A stretch of 44,428 bases of DNA. It comes from Acanthamoeba sp. SK_2022b (Eukaryota; Discosea; Longamoebia; Acanthamoebidae). Under the pieces are notes generated by a model. It ran no database searches. It worked only from the letters and a program-made list of their open reading frames with translations, and was not told the DNA's origin. A program made the position numbers and the translations under genes. Location of the stretch: positions 1 to 44,428 of the forward strand of contig JANDJZ010000415.1 of the NCBI GenBank assembly GCA_027943245.1, in the 5' to 3' direction. Shown here one piece after another: positions 19,796-30,989 of the stretch (the first letter of the stretch is position 1; each line of letters begins with the position of its first letter).

Positions 19796-22185
19796 TCAGC
19801 TGGCGATTTCCTTGTGGAGAGCGAGAGCGGACTTGAAGCAGTAGAGAGCGGTGCCCTTGCTCAGTAGCGCCTTCTCCTCGCCTGGTGAGGCCAGGCCCAG
19901 CGTGACCGTAGCCTTTCCCTTCTTGGTCTTGCCGCCGTTGCCCGCGCGGGCCTCCTCCAAAAGCTCAATGAAGATCGGCCGCCGCCGTGCTTCCTGCAGT
20001 CGGTATTAGTCCGGCATGTGTGCGCGCGTTGTGCGCGTGCCTTTGCAATGTAGCGCGCGCTACTGTGTGTGCGATGTGGAATGTGCAGCATGGCACCTTG
20101 TCCGCGCTCAATTGGGGCTTGTGCTTGCCCTTGGCGTCGGGCTGTCCGCCGTTGAAAAAGAAGAGGTACGGACAGGGCAGGGGCAGCTGGCCGCTGAAGC
20201 TCAGCTGCCGGGTCTTGGCGTCGAACTTCTTCACCTCACCCACCTTCGTCACCAGCTCTTCAGCACCCGCGAACAGGTCTGTGTTTTTCCAATCACCCAC
20301 GATCAGCAGGCAGCACAACGCGGGCGAGGTCAGTTCATGCACGAAAGAGCGAGCGCACGCACGCAGGAAGCCCGAGATGATCTCCTCCGGCGTCTCCAGC
20401 CCGATCGCCACCCGAAACCAATACCCGAAGTAGTCCGGCACTCCCCGCTCTGGTCACACAACGTCCCACCCACACAACATTACCTTCCACGTTGACTGAC
20501 AGCAGCTACGTTTTGGGGGGGGGGCACCTGCGTCTTCAGGAAAGATGATAGACTCGCCGACGACGGGGTAGAGGAGAGTGTGCGACTCGCCCAGCGACAC
20601 GGCGTGGATGAACGGGTGAGGCGGGTCGGCCAGCATCATTGCGATGGTCGGTCCGAGAAGCGGGACGTGGAACCTGAGCACCGCGCCGCTGGCCTTGGCC
20701 CCAAAGTAACGGGCGGCACGCGCATGACACGGGTGGCTGGCTAGTCCCGGGAACACAACTCGAGTGAGGCAGGGAACCGTCTCTAGGAACCTGGCCACCT
20801 TCACAGAATACAACAGGTTCGGGGCCACATCACAGTGAACACGCAGGCGTTACACATATGTGCGCGGGCGGTGACATACCTCGAGGGCGGTGGCGGTGGC
20901 GTGGTGCATGCGGAGGCGCAGGGTCTCGAGGCCCTTGCTGACGAGCCAGCAGGACATGGGCGAGGGCGACCCGCCGCCGACTGAGCGCCAGCGCTGGACA
21001 CGCTGCGTGATGGCCGTCAAGATCACGTCGCCCTGTTCTGGAGGAGGAGAGGCGACGGTGATGGGCGCGAAGTGAGTATTGAGGGCACCTCGGCTCTCGA
21101 ATTTATGGTTGGCCGTCGAGTCGAACCTTGCTTCCTTCTAAAGACCACGGCGCCGAGAAGCACGTCGCCCTTCCCGCTCAGGTATTTGGTGCCAGACTCG
21201 ATCACGATGTCTGGGCGTGGCCACTTGAGAACCAAAGGAAAGCTTATTGCGACGGCAATGGTGACGCACCGGCGCCGTGATCGAGCGGTCGAAAGTGGAT
21301 GGGCGAGAGGAAGGTGTTATCCACCACCACGAGGCACTGCGGGTTGGCCTCCTTGGTCCTTCGGATCAGTTCGTCAAAGTCAGGCACCCTGCTGTTGGGA
21401 TTCGATGCCGATTCCATGTACAGCACTCTCACATTCGTCTGCGTAGCCATAACTGAGTCCAGTACATCGAGTTGGCGCTGCTGCACACGCACACGCACGA
21501 ACCTGCACCACACGTTTGATAACTTCATCGGTGTCGCAGATGTCGATCGTGATGACCTCTGTCCCGTGCATCTCGTGCATCTCGTGCAGAAGGCGGGGCA
21601 CGTCGCTGTACACCTCGTTGGCACACACCACGGCCCTGAAATAGATGACGTCACCGACGCATAAGATTCAGTTGTCGATGCAGCGGCCCACACGTGGAAT
21701 GCGCACTTGTCATTCTTCACGAGCGAGAGCAGGACGGCGGAGATTGCGGCCATGCCCGTGGCGAACACGACCGCAGACGAGCCTGCGAGGTCGACATTGA
21801 GGAGTTAATCACAAGTCATTTGATGGACCACACAAAGAAGGGCGGTGTACCGCGATGAAGCCTGGTGAGCTCCTGCTCGAGGAGGAGGTAGTTGGGATTG
21901 TCTGACCTCGAGTAGTAGAAGAAGTTGCCCTGCGAAACAACGCAAGTGTGAACCCAAACACGCACATGAAATCACACCCATGTAAGGACATACCTGCATT
22001 TCGTCTTGTGGAGTGGGCCAGTGGTAGTTGGTGGTGAGGGCGATGGGCGGGCTGACACCCGAGTAGCATGTCAGCCGGAGGTGGCTCCGGTCCACGTCGC
22101 CATCAGCACCCTCTTGAAGTCGTGCATTCAGCACTGCGGCCGTCGTGGCGTTGCAACGTCTGCTGCCCACGTCTGGTGATAGCAT
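19796..22185 (-). CDS. Cys/Met-metabolism PLP enzyme (cystathionine gamma-synthase-like) with C-terminal extension
   Basis: PLP-dependent transsulfuration-type enzyme, multi-exon. Exon 1 (22185-21994) has SGVSPPIALTTNYHWPTP. Exon 2 (21929-21851) has NFFYYSRSDNPNYLLLEQEL, and the next SSAVVFATGMAAISAVL. Later come VLYMESASNPNSRVPDF, VVVDNTFLSP (Asp contacting the PLP pyridine) and SGTKYLSGKGDVLLGAV with the PLP-binding Lys. Then GGSPSPMSCWLVSKGLETLR and VVFPGLASHPCHARAA. The usual C-terminus is reached at FRVAIGLETPEEIISGF, but the frame continues through two more exons for roughly 110 residues, ending ALYCFKSALALHKEIAS. That extension is not part of the family and is unassigned. Which reaction (CGS, O-acetyl/succinylhomoserine sulfhydrylase or a lyase) cannot be decided. 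The splice between VIKRVV and QLDVLDSV near 21490 is unresolved. Confidence 0.8.
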
Positions 22186-22404
22186 TGTGTTTGGCGTTAA
22201 TGATTATTTTTATTTGGGCTTTCGCTCGTTCTTTCGTACCACACACGCCTTCCATCGTGGTTTCAGCTTCGTAGCGAGCAGAAGAGACGGCAAGATATAT
22301 TTCTTGCCTGTTTGTAACATCGTTTAGCTGAAGAGGTGGTTAGCCGAAGGGTTGAACGCGTGGTGCTATTTATGAAATTATTTGTTTTTATTTGTGAAAC
22401 AAGA
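22186..22404. promoter_or_regulatory. Shared divergent promoter region, PLP enzyme / RNA ligase
   Basis: 219 bases lie between the two start codons. The stretch contains A/T-rich blocks (ATTATTTTTATTTGGG, TATATTTCTT) on a background that is otherwise G+C-rich. No defined motif is recognised. Confidence 0.4.
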
Positions 22405-24347
22405 ATGGAAGAAACTGGTAAGTTGCCGGTGTTTGCGGCGGTGGAACATGTGAGCCAGTTGAGAGATGCCATACGGGGGGCAGCCTGCTTCGACGAACGT
22501 CGTGTCGATGACTACGTCGTGTTCAACTACAAGGTCCGCCATTTACTTTTACTTTTATTTTTCAAACCAATATGCAAATAAATGGCTATTTTGCCTTGCA
22601 TAAACGGCAGATGGGCCATGCTGAGGCCTTCCCGAACCCAGCGCTTGCTCCCGATGCGATTACGCGGGAGCACTGGCTCTTACGGTAGCGCAGCTAACGT
22701 GTTGCTCTTGAGCATGATGCAGGATGGGCATTAACACGCGCCATGTAGACGTGAGTGCAGAGGCATCGTATTCCATGCCGAGACGGGCGCGTTGCTGGCG
22801 CGACGCTACCACAAGTTCTTCAACGTGAACGAGCTCGACGAGACCTTGCCCGGTACACCTACATCCGCGCAGATCACGTGTTCTATCCCAATGGATCGAC
22901 TGACCGCTTCTCTGTCTTGCTTTATCATGCAAAGAGGAGATCGACTTGCACGCCACGGGCTATGTGGTCCTGGAGAAGCTGGACGGCAACTTCGTGTCGC
23001 CCTTCTACACTCAAGGCGAGCTTATGTTTGGCACCAAGACCGGCCACAAGAACGGCGAGGCGCGCCAGGTCCACGCCTTTGCGGCCAACCACAAGGTGCC
23101 TTCACCCGCTTTTTTTTTTTTTTTTTTAACATTTACTTCTTTTTTAAGACAGAATATATTATAAAATATTATAAATGGCTATTTTTTGTCGTTATGCCAG
23201 AGTGTGGACTACATGGGGTTCTGCAGGGATTGGGTGGATCGAGGCTTCTCGCCCATCTTCGAGTGGTGCAGCCCGTGCGATAAGCGCGTGGTGAAGTACC
23301 GCGAACCCACGCTCGCGCTGACCGCCATCAGGTACTGCGCCTGCTCCCCAGCTGCACACGCACGCACCACAAACAATTGTAATTCAGGAATAATAAGAGC
23401 GGCGCCTACGTGCTCTACGAGGAGATGCAGCAGAGCGCGATGCAGACTGGCGTTCCAGTCGCTAAGGTGTCGCCCCCACGCCTCTTGCCACCACTTGATC
23501 CACCGTCACCTTACCACGTATCTGCACTACGTCACAGGCGTGGCGAGGCTCGGCTGAGAGTGTGAGTGATTTGCTCGCCAAGATAGGCCAAGAGGAAGGT
23601 CTTTGTGTGTGTTTGTGTGAGGGGGAAGACAAAGCCTAGCTGATTCGGGGAAGCAGGCCTGGAGGGCTGCGTGCTCCGATTCGACGACGGGCGCATGTAC
23701 AAGATCAAAACCTCCTGGTACAGCACGCAGACCGTCAACTCTGATCTGATCTGTCAGGAGCGAATCATATGGCAGCTCATCCTCAACAACAAGATGGACG
23801 ACGTCAAAGGTGCGTGGCCGGGCTTGTGCGTGGCCGCGTAGCATTCATTCGGCCCATTCTCCCCGCCTCTCACCCGCGCCTATGCGGTGCAGCGTCGATC
23901 AAGTCGTTGCCTGCGGAAGGCGAGGAGGCCGGCAAGCGCACGATCGAGCCGCTGCGAAAGAAGATCGACCGCTTTTCAGCCCAGCTCTACGCCAACGTGG
24001 AGGCCAAGTCGCGCGAGTTGCTGGACCGCGTGCTAGAGGCGTGGCACGTCGCGAGGGCCGACGAATGCGGCGGCGGTGAGACAATCGATGGACGGCTCGT
24101 GGCCCTGCTCGAGTCGGCCGTCAGCGTAGGCGAGAAGCCGCTCCTGCGGCGGCTGGCCAAGCGCTTTGCATCGCTAGACCTCGGCGGTTTCGCTGGTGGG
24201 GCTGATGTCCACCGCGAGGCCGCGTATCGTGAGGCGCTGGACGCGTTCCTAGAGGAGACGATCGGCTTCATGGTCGAAGGAACGGAGAAGAAGCATACCT
24301 TCGATTCCGTGGTTAGGCCTCTGGGCGGCTCTCTCTACTTCTACTAG
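22405..24347 (+). CDS. T4 Rnl1-like ATP-dependent RNA ligase
   Basis: Joins RNA 5'-phosphate to 3'-hydroxyl ends through a covalent lysyl-AMP. Nine exons join in frame to 444 aa: 22405-22533, 22611-22684, 22761-22852, 22935-23095, 23201-23331, 23388-23466, 23538-23598, 23657-23809 and 23893-24347. Before the active site, LLRGIVFHAETG and RYHKFFN match the ligase 'RG..F' and 'KFFN' blocks. Motif I is VLEKLDGNF (Lys nucleophile). Motif III is PIFEWCSPCDKRVVKY, motif IV is EGCVLRFDDG, and motif V is YKIKTSWY. The long last exon (about 150 residues) is an Ala/Leu/Arg-rich helical domain, in the place of the Rnl1 C-terminal specificity domain but larger than the phage one. T4 Rnl1 is 374 aa. Likely role: tRNA or other RNA repair or splicing. 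Fungal Trl1 has a related ligase domain, but no kinase or phosphodiesterase domain is present here. Confidence 0.85.
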
Positions 24348-24441
24348 ACCTTCAATGTCAAGCAGAGCTCTTTTTTTTTAAGATATTCAAAAAAAAAAGA
24401 GAAATTTAAAAGGGCATAAATCATAGAAAGTTTTGTCTAAG

Positions 24442-25541
24442 ATGGAGCGAGGAAGCGATCGACGTCGGCTGATTGTTGATGAAGGAGACGAGGACGCCCC
24501 ACAGGAACAAGAACTCACCGAGCTGCACATTCCCATCACCACAACCGCTGCCTTCGAAACCTATGAAGCAGACGAGGCCACAAACCACGATGATGATGAT
24601 GATGATGATAACCGAAGTGATCATGCTGCCATACCAGTGCTCGACGACCTAGAAGAAGACCAGCAAGCGCTGCTGGACTATGTCGCCGCCATCTCAGCAG
24701 CCGCATCTGCCGAAGGAGGAGGAGGCGACCCCGCCGCTGGTATTGGCCGCGGCGCGGGAGCCACTGCTCGCTCCTTGGAAGACCCCGACTTTCGACGACG
24801 CGTCCTCATCAACACATGGAAGTACGTTGCCCTCCCTTGTGTTGCGCCATTCTTTAATAATTAATTGTTATAATTTAATTATAATTTCTTAAAATAAAAT
24901 AAGAAATTTCTGGCACTTCACTATTACGTTATGTTTTTTTATTTATTATTTCTTTTACTAAAGAGTGTTTTTTATTTGCTTGTTCGTTGTTTGTTGGCGC
25001 TCGACAGAAAGGTGAACGCTGTGCTGATACTCTACCTGGTGCCCGTGACCATCGGCCTCTTGGTTATCCTCACGCTCGACTGGGGGGTACCCTCTCCCCC
25101 GACACTCTGTACCCCATCACCCCGGCGCTCACCTGTGGTGGTCGGGGTGGACAGGCCTCGTGCGAGAAGCCGCTCCAGATGTGGGCCGCCGTCCAGACCG
25201 CCATCCAGTTGGGCCTGTTGGGCATCTCCGTGGCCGTCATTCTGCAGGCGCCCAAGCCCGACGCCTCCAACGAAGAAATCGCCGTTGTGTACGGCCAGCC
25301 TCATCATCATCATCGTCATCACACACACACACGTATCACACAGTTGGCCTTAATGCTCGTGCGCGCATGTGGTTGTGGGTGGGAGAGAACAGATATAGGA
25401 AGATGTACATGTACTACCTCATGAATAGGACGCTGGACATGGCGTGGCTGTCTTGGTTCGTCATCGGGATGGTGTGGACCTTTGGTGTGGGGGCCAAGGA
25501 ATGCGTGCGTCGATTCGCCTCCCACACGCGCAGCGCTTCGC

Positions 25542-25621
<80 letters not shown>

Positions 25622-26699
25622 TGTGTTTGATGTGTGTGAGTGTGCTCTACCGCGTCGACTCACCCAACACACGATTGTTTCTGGACAGCCCTCCAACGCG
25701 CCGTACCTGTTCCGCGGCTGCCTTATCGTGCTAATCATACAGGTAGCCCTTCAGCCCACATGTGTGCATGCGCTTGTGTTGGGCGCGGGACCGTGTGCAT
25801 GAGGCCAGACTCCGGTCGACACCTCACCCGATGTGCTCACACAAACTCAATCCGTGTGTACAGATCGTGTTGGCCACGCTGGGCCTCATGCTCTGCTGCT
25901 GTATCTGCTGCAACATATCCCTCCGCCTTGCGCTCGGGCCAGCTCTTGCCGGCATGTCCCCTCCGCCCCCGCCAGGTACGTCCCGCTAATGTCATTAATG
26001 GTTCAGTATATTTTGATATGTTGTGATTTTTTAAATATAAAATTATTATGTCAATATTTAAGGGAATTCTCCTTACATGTCGTATTGTGTGCCCAACAGG
26101 CGCAACAAAAAAGATGATCAACAGCCTACAACTGGTAAAGTTCTCCGACGACCTGGGTATTGATGCCGACCATAGCAAGTAGGGTCTCCCTCACGTGTCT
26201 CGCTGTTACCCAATGACCGCTTCTCACTAGTTCTCATTCTCTCTCTCTCTCTCTCTCTGTATGTGTGTGTGTGTTGTTGTTGTTGGTATCGGTTTTGTTG
26301 TGGTGCTTGGTCGCCATCAGCTGCGCCATTTGCTTGTCGGACTACGAGCAGGGCCAGAGCCTGCGCTTCCTGCCCTGCAAGCACCACTTCCACGCCGAAT
26401 GCGTCGACCAGTACTTGCCCTCCCCAAACCACTCCACTCCCCACTCTTCCGCCAAAGCAGTCGCTCAGGGCCAATCCTTTCCTTAACAACGTTTCGGCAG
26501 GTGGCTGCTCACGAACAAGTCATGTCCCTTCTGCAAGCAGTGCATCGACAAAACGCCGTCTCCTTCCTCCTTCACCTCAACTTCTTCGTCGTCGTCATCT
26601 TCTGCGTCCTCCTCCTCCTCTACTTCTACCATTTCCATTGGACGCCCGTCCATCGCCTCTTCTCATCCCCTCTCCGACATCGAAATGGGCGAAATGTAG
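24442..26699 (+). CDS. Multi-TM RING-H2 E3 ubiquitin ligase
   Basis: Membrane-anchored ubiquitin ligase. Exon 1 starts at 24442 and gives a cytosolic acidic region with an Asp run (near residues 50-56) ending [11 protein letters not shown]. Later exons give TM segments [68 protein letters not shown] and [21 protein letters not shown] linker precedes the RING-H2 finger [35 protein letters not shown], split by an intron after VDQ. The spacing Cx2C..CxHx2Hx2C..Cx2C is complete, so the finger should bind two zinc ions and an E2. The tail is Ser-rich. The layout resembles plant four-TM RING ligases. Two introns carry CT/GT microsatellites. It converges on the CDC123 homologue. Confidence 0.8.
25541..25620. 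repeat. (CT)n(GT)n compound microsatellite in RING gene
   Basis: About 24 bases of CT followed by about 56 bases of GT, inside an intron of the RING-H2 gene. A smaller CT/GT tract occurs in a later intron at about 26240-26275. Confidence 0.9.
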
Positions 26700-26867
26700 A
26701 GCTCCCCTCTCCCCTTTTGGTATATTGACCCAAGCAGGTTCCAAGCCACGATTTGAGTTGATGGGGCCTCCGTGAGAACGTTTGTGCGAGACTGGTTAGG
26801 GCCGTGGCGGCTTCCAATGACGATGAGGTTGGCCATACGTATTTACAGCGACTGCGTGGGTGCACGC

Positions 26868-28482
26868 TCAGGCGCTGATCGCGATTGAGTAGGCGTACCA
26901 CTGCTTGGCGGCACGGGCGACAGCCTTCTCGACCGCGCCGTCCCACGAGAGCCCGCGCTCTTCCAGCCAGGCCCGGGCCTCGGCGTTGGCCTGGAGGCTG
27001 ACCACGGCGTGGGACACGAACTCGGGAGTCCACCGCTTGGCGAACCGGCCGGCGCAGTGCTCGCGCACCACCGGCTTCAGGTTGGCCTCGACCACAAACT
27101 CGTCCACAAACTCGTCGATCATCTCCTGATTTTCGTCCTCATCCTCATTGTCACTCTCTTCTTCCTCCTCTTCCTCCTCCTCCTCCTCATCATCGAGCGT
27201 GGGCACCAAGATGTCGATGCCAAAAGACGATAGGAACGAGGAGTCGACTCGCGGGTTGAGTCGCGTGGCCATCCGCACGACGATCGCCTGCTGCTCGCCG
27301 CCCCCGTCGCCCACCTGACACATCACCGTTTTCGTCCACGATTCCACCGTACCCGACCCTTGCGCGTCGGCTGCGTCAGTGGCTGTGGCCGCGGCAAGGT
27401 CGCCCCAGAGGTCGTGTCCGGCCTGTAGCAGGCGCCGCTCCCTCTGCCAATCAAACAGCGAGGCCCGTCCCAGGCCCAAAGGGGTTGATCTCGACCAACT
27501 GGACGCGCAAGTCGCCGCCGTCGTCCGGGTCGCCCAACAGCACAAAGTCGGCCACGTAGGCCCAGTCGCGGTAGGCCCGTGGCACCCTTTCCCGCAGGCC
27601 CCGGCCGACAAACAGTTGGTGGATCTTGGAGGCGATGAGCTCGTGCTGGTCGGCCCAGGCCGGGTAATGGCAGTACTCGTTGTACTGCGAGATGGCCACC
27701 AACTGATCGCGCACGACGAACGTGCGAAACTCGCGGTCGAGCCGCATCCCCTCCTCCCATGCCCTCACCACGATGCACAGGGCCCACCCTTCCTCCTCGC
27801 CTTCTCCCTCGCCGCGGCCACCGGTCTCAGGCTGAGTGGCGTTGGCCAGGGCGTGGAGCACGCTGCTCTGGATGCGTTCGCTGCGGAGCAGGAGGTCGAC
27901 GGCCTCGCGACCCGACCGCACCTTCATGAGCCGGAGCGACGCGGCAAACAGACCGCGGATGCGGTCGTTTAGCGTGCGGCCGCCTGACTCGGTGGCGGCC
28001 AGCTCCTCGCGCACGGTCTGGGCGGCAAGCGGGTGCTCGGTCCATCCGCGCCCCACGTCCTTCGGGCTCTGCGTCGACAGCCGCACGAACACGGCCTCAC
28101 CTACGAAAGCAGGCGCCGACCATAAACGTGGGATCAGTTGCTGTCATGTGCAACGTTGCCGTGTGGTTGTGGGGCGCTCACCGTGGAAGACTGTGGAGAT
28201 GACGTCCTGTACTCTGCTCTCGAGCTCCTGGATGATCTCTGGAGCACCGGCACTGCCAGCACCACTTTCAGCCCCCTCGAACTCGTCGGCCAGCCGCCGC
28301 CTCCGCTTGTGCTCGCGGGCCAGGGCTCGCGCCTGGTCCACGCTGAGCGGGACAAAGTGGCTGCGCATGGTGTCATTGCCTTGGGCCGACACCTGCGGGT
28401 ACCACCTCTGAATGTCGAATGCGCCCAAGTACTCAAACTTGTCCCTCGAGTGGGCCACCAGTGTAAACGGGTTGAGCTCCAT
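26868..28482 (-). CDS. CDC123/D123 family eIF2-assembly protein with apparent frameshift
   Basis: CDC123 promotes assembly of the trimeric translation factor eIF2 in the cytoplasm and has an ATP-grasp-like fold. Exon 1 (28482-28182) has YLGAFDIQRWYPQVS and SHFVPLS, the conserved WYP..FIPL region. Exon 2 (28100-26868) has VFVRLSTQSPKD, FRTFVVRDQLVAISQYNEY, AYVADFVLLGD and VQLVEINPFGPGT. It then continues in a different frame with ASLFDWQRERRLL. The two exons sum to 1534 bases, one more than a multiple of three, so a single extra base near 27462-27470 explains the break. Both sides look conserved. The C-terminal third is longer than in animal homologues and has a run of about 12 Glu. Start at 28482 opens the conserved region. 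Confidence 0.8.
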
Positions 28483-29616
28483 GTTCTTCTTCTCTTGGGT
28501 TCCACCTTTTCCCTTGTCTTGCCTTCGATCTCACAACTTTCCCAGAGCCCAACCACCTTTCGGTTAAACGGTGAATGGCCGAAGCCAGTTATTCTGTGGT
28601 TTTTGTACTGGTTTCTCCTTGCAACCCACAGATGACGCTCCATTTGGACTGAAACCATACACCTGGCCAAAATCAACGGGGGATGAGTATGTGTCAAGTC
28701 AACAAATCCTTGCATGTATGCATGAACCAGGCTGATGGTGTAGCTCCTGCACCTTGTTACTTGATGCTGTGCTGTCATGCATGTGCTGCTTCATTGCGTA
28801 TTGCTGAGTAAGGCAATGCTGGTGAACAAGGTGCAAAGCAAAGAGCATGTGCATGCTTCTGTGATCATGCTGTAAGCTGTTGAGAAATTTATGGGTGTGC
28901 TTCTCTCCAGTGCTCCCTCACAACTTCTCACCAATCCTGCTCATATTTGCACTGAATCCAGAGGCAAACATCACGCTGTGACACACTACAAGTGGCATGG
29001 TGCCTGCCTTGGGTTCACCCATGATGAGCAGCAACAGCTATTTGCACATCTTTTTCCATGGCCACACCAGCCAATTCAAAGAGGCATTTGGAGAAGAAAG
29101 AGGAGAGTGAGAAGAGGAAAGATGGCAGTGGCAACCAATGTTGTCCTTGTCATATCAGTGCACTCTGATACCAGATGAGATTAAGGGTAATGGGGTAGGG
29201 CAAGCTGGCAGCCAATGCAGAGTGTTTGGTGATGCAGGGGATTGTGTGAATGTTCTGCACATTGGAGAAGAGGATTGCATACATGGCCACCAGGTCCAGC
29301 AGCCCAATTGCTGTTCTCCTTGAGCTTGAACCCTGCCTAGCTTGGCCATCATAGCCTCAATCAGTTCACACAGCTGCAGGGGAGTCACTTACCTTTGGGT
29401 GGATTGAAGAGCTCAAGCAGGAACTTGCAGTCTTTTAGGACATGAAGCTGTCAGATATATGATTGTACCACCAGAGCATAAGACCATTCAGGTGGCAATT
29501 TAGAACACAAATGAAGCATCTGCCTCAACAGGACAAGATGATTGAAGATTGGCAGCACGCAACAAGGACAATAGCTGGTGCGTAAAATTGCGGAAGGCAT
29601 TCCGTTTGAAGCACCA
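28483..29616. other. Gene-poor, repeat-like stretch 5' of tRNA-Lys
   Basis: About 1.1 kb without a recognisable gene. From about 28640 the sequence turns rich in CATG, TGCA and CAGCA words, like the two larger islands. Short open frames occur (28891-29178 plus, with HAVTHYKWHGACLGFTHDEQ; 29155-29388 minus, with LQLCELIEAMMAKLGRVQ). They look like fragments of mobile-element coding sequence but match no family I can name. Confidence 0.45.
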
Positions 29617-29689
29617 GCCGTCCTAGCTCAGTCGGTAGAGCGCAAGACTCTTAATCTTGTGGTCGTGGGTTCGAGCCCCACGGTCGGCT
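29617..29689 (+). tRNA. tRNA-Lys (anticodon CUU)
   Basis: The acceptor GCCGTCC pairs with GGTCGGC (one U-U mismatch). T8-A9 is followed by the D arm GCTC..GAGC with GTCGGTA. The anticodon stem CAAGA/TCTTG closes the loop CTCTTAA, giving anticodon CTT. The T arm is GTGGG-TTCGAGC-CCCAC. No intron. TTTT at 29696-29699 fits a Pol III terminator. Confidence 0.95.
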
Positions 29690-29800
29690 ATCTCCTTTTG
29701 CTGGGCGCCACACGCGGGCACGACCCAGCTTGCGAATTCGTGTCGTTGGCGATTGTCACAAGGAAGAATCGCGTTTTGTTTCTGGTCACTCCTTCCAAGG

Positions 29801-30851
29801 TCAACTAGAGACTGCAATGACAAATTGCTCACCCACAGTACCTGCAAGCACTGCGGGGTAGAGGGCAGTGTCCTCCTTGTCAAGGGGCACAGTAATTAAC
29901 CCCTTGCCTCCAGTGTAGTCGTCGCTGAGAAGTTCCCATGTGATTGTGCGGGCATCCATGTCGAGCGTGACGTGCACTACACTCACTCTGTGCGCAAGGG
30001 ACGCCTGGCTGCCTAGCTCGGCTGGCAGCGTGCGTTTGCTTGGCCCAGGCCTGGGCGGTCTGGCCTTGACGTGCACTGTGTTCCGGAAAGGGCAGTAGAA
30101 GTAGCCGCCATGGTAGTTCCAACCTGGCGCAAAGATGAGCCCAGCCTCCACACCACAGTATAGCATGCGGCGTGCACGTACACATATAGCTGGAGTGCCA
30201 GTCTGCAAACTGTTGTGGAAACAGCCCAACGCCGGGGTACTCGGACTTGGAGTAGATCGTCACCTGCCACTTGCGCACGCCACAGGTGTACCCACCAACT
30301 GCGACAGTATTGGAAGGCACGAGTAACACACAGCAGCTGAGTCGCCCCTCACCCACAAACACGCCCGCTGCATCGTTTCGTGTAGTCAGGTGTTGCGTAC
30401 TAGTGCGGGCCCATTGGAAGCCCTGGTGGCTGTCGGTGTGTTTGATCTTATAGGGGTTGGCTGGATCGATCGTCAGTCCGTTGCACTTGGCGTGCAGGTC
30501 CCACCTTAGCCGCGTTCGGTCCAAGAACCCGAACGCTACGCGCCACCTCGCCCCCTCAAGGTCGCGACGGGCCTGGGCCTGCTCCCACTCGCTGGGCGAG
30601 AGCCCCAAGGTGTTCAGGGCGTAGTCTGTAGGGCTGGGCTGGGCTCCAACATCGACGCCAGGTGGGGCAGAGTGGGGCACGCAGCGGAGGCACACAGCGC
30701 GCCACAGGTACTCGTCGTGCGTGATCGCGTTTCTCCAGGCGTGGCTGACTGCCCCGGCCGCCAGCAGGTCCTTGTGCCCACGGTCTTCCCTCGCAAGAAA
30801 GCTCAGAATGTGGAGAAACACCTCAGGCGGTACCTCTTCCGCGACGTCCAT
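29801..30851 (-). CDS. F-box-like protein with SPRY/B30.2-like domain
   Basis: Probable SCF substrate adaptor. The N-terminus [20 protein letters not shown] followed by [21 protein letters not shown] is an F-box (residues about 5-55), which would bind Skp1. Residues from about 120 form a SPRY-like domain: [44 protein letters not shown], then in the second exon [36 protein letters not shown] and [17 protein letters not shown] splice of about 82 bases (donor GTTGGG near 30240, acceptor TGGAG near 30160) joins the two frames; its exact site is uncertain. The bound substrate is unknown. It is divergent to the SUZ12-like gene, 138 bases apart. Confidence 0.75.
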
Positions 30852-30989
30852 CCTTGAGATCTTCGCTTCTGTGACAACATAGCCGGAATTACTTAAAATC
30901 TATTCCTTTTTTTTTGCCCAGTTTTCTTCCGATATTTCCAGAGAAAGGACCAGGAGGTGCTGCAGGAGAAAGGATGGTTTGTGTTTAGC
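30852..30989. promoter_or_regulatory. Shared divergent promoter region, F-box / SUZ12-like
   Basis: 138 bases between the start codons. They contain a T-rich tract (CTATTCCTTTTTTTTTGCCC), which is A-rich on the F-box strand. No further motif is assigned. Confidence 0.4.
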
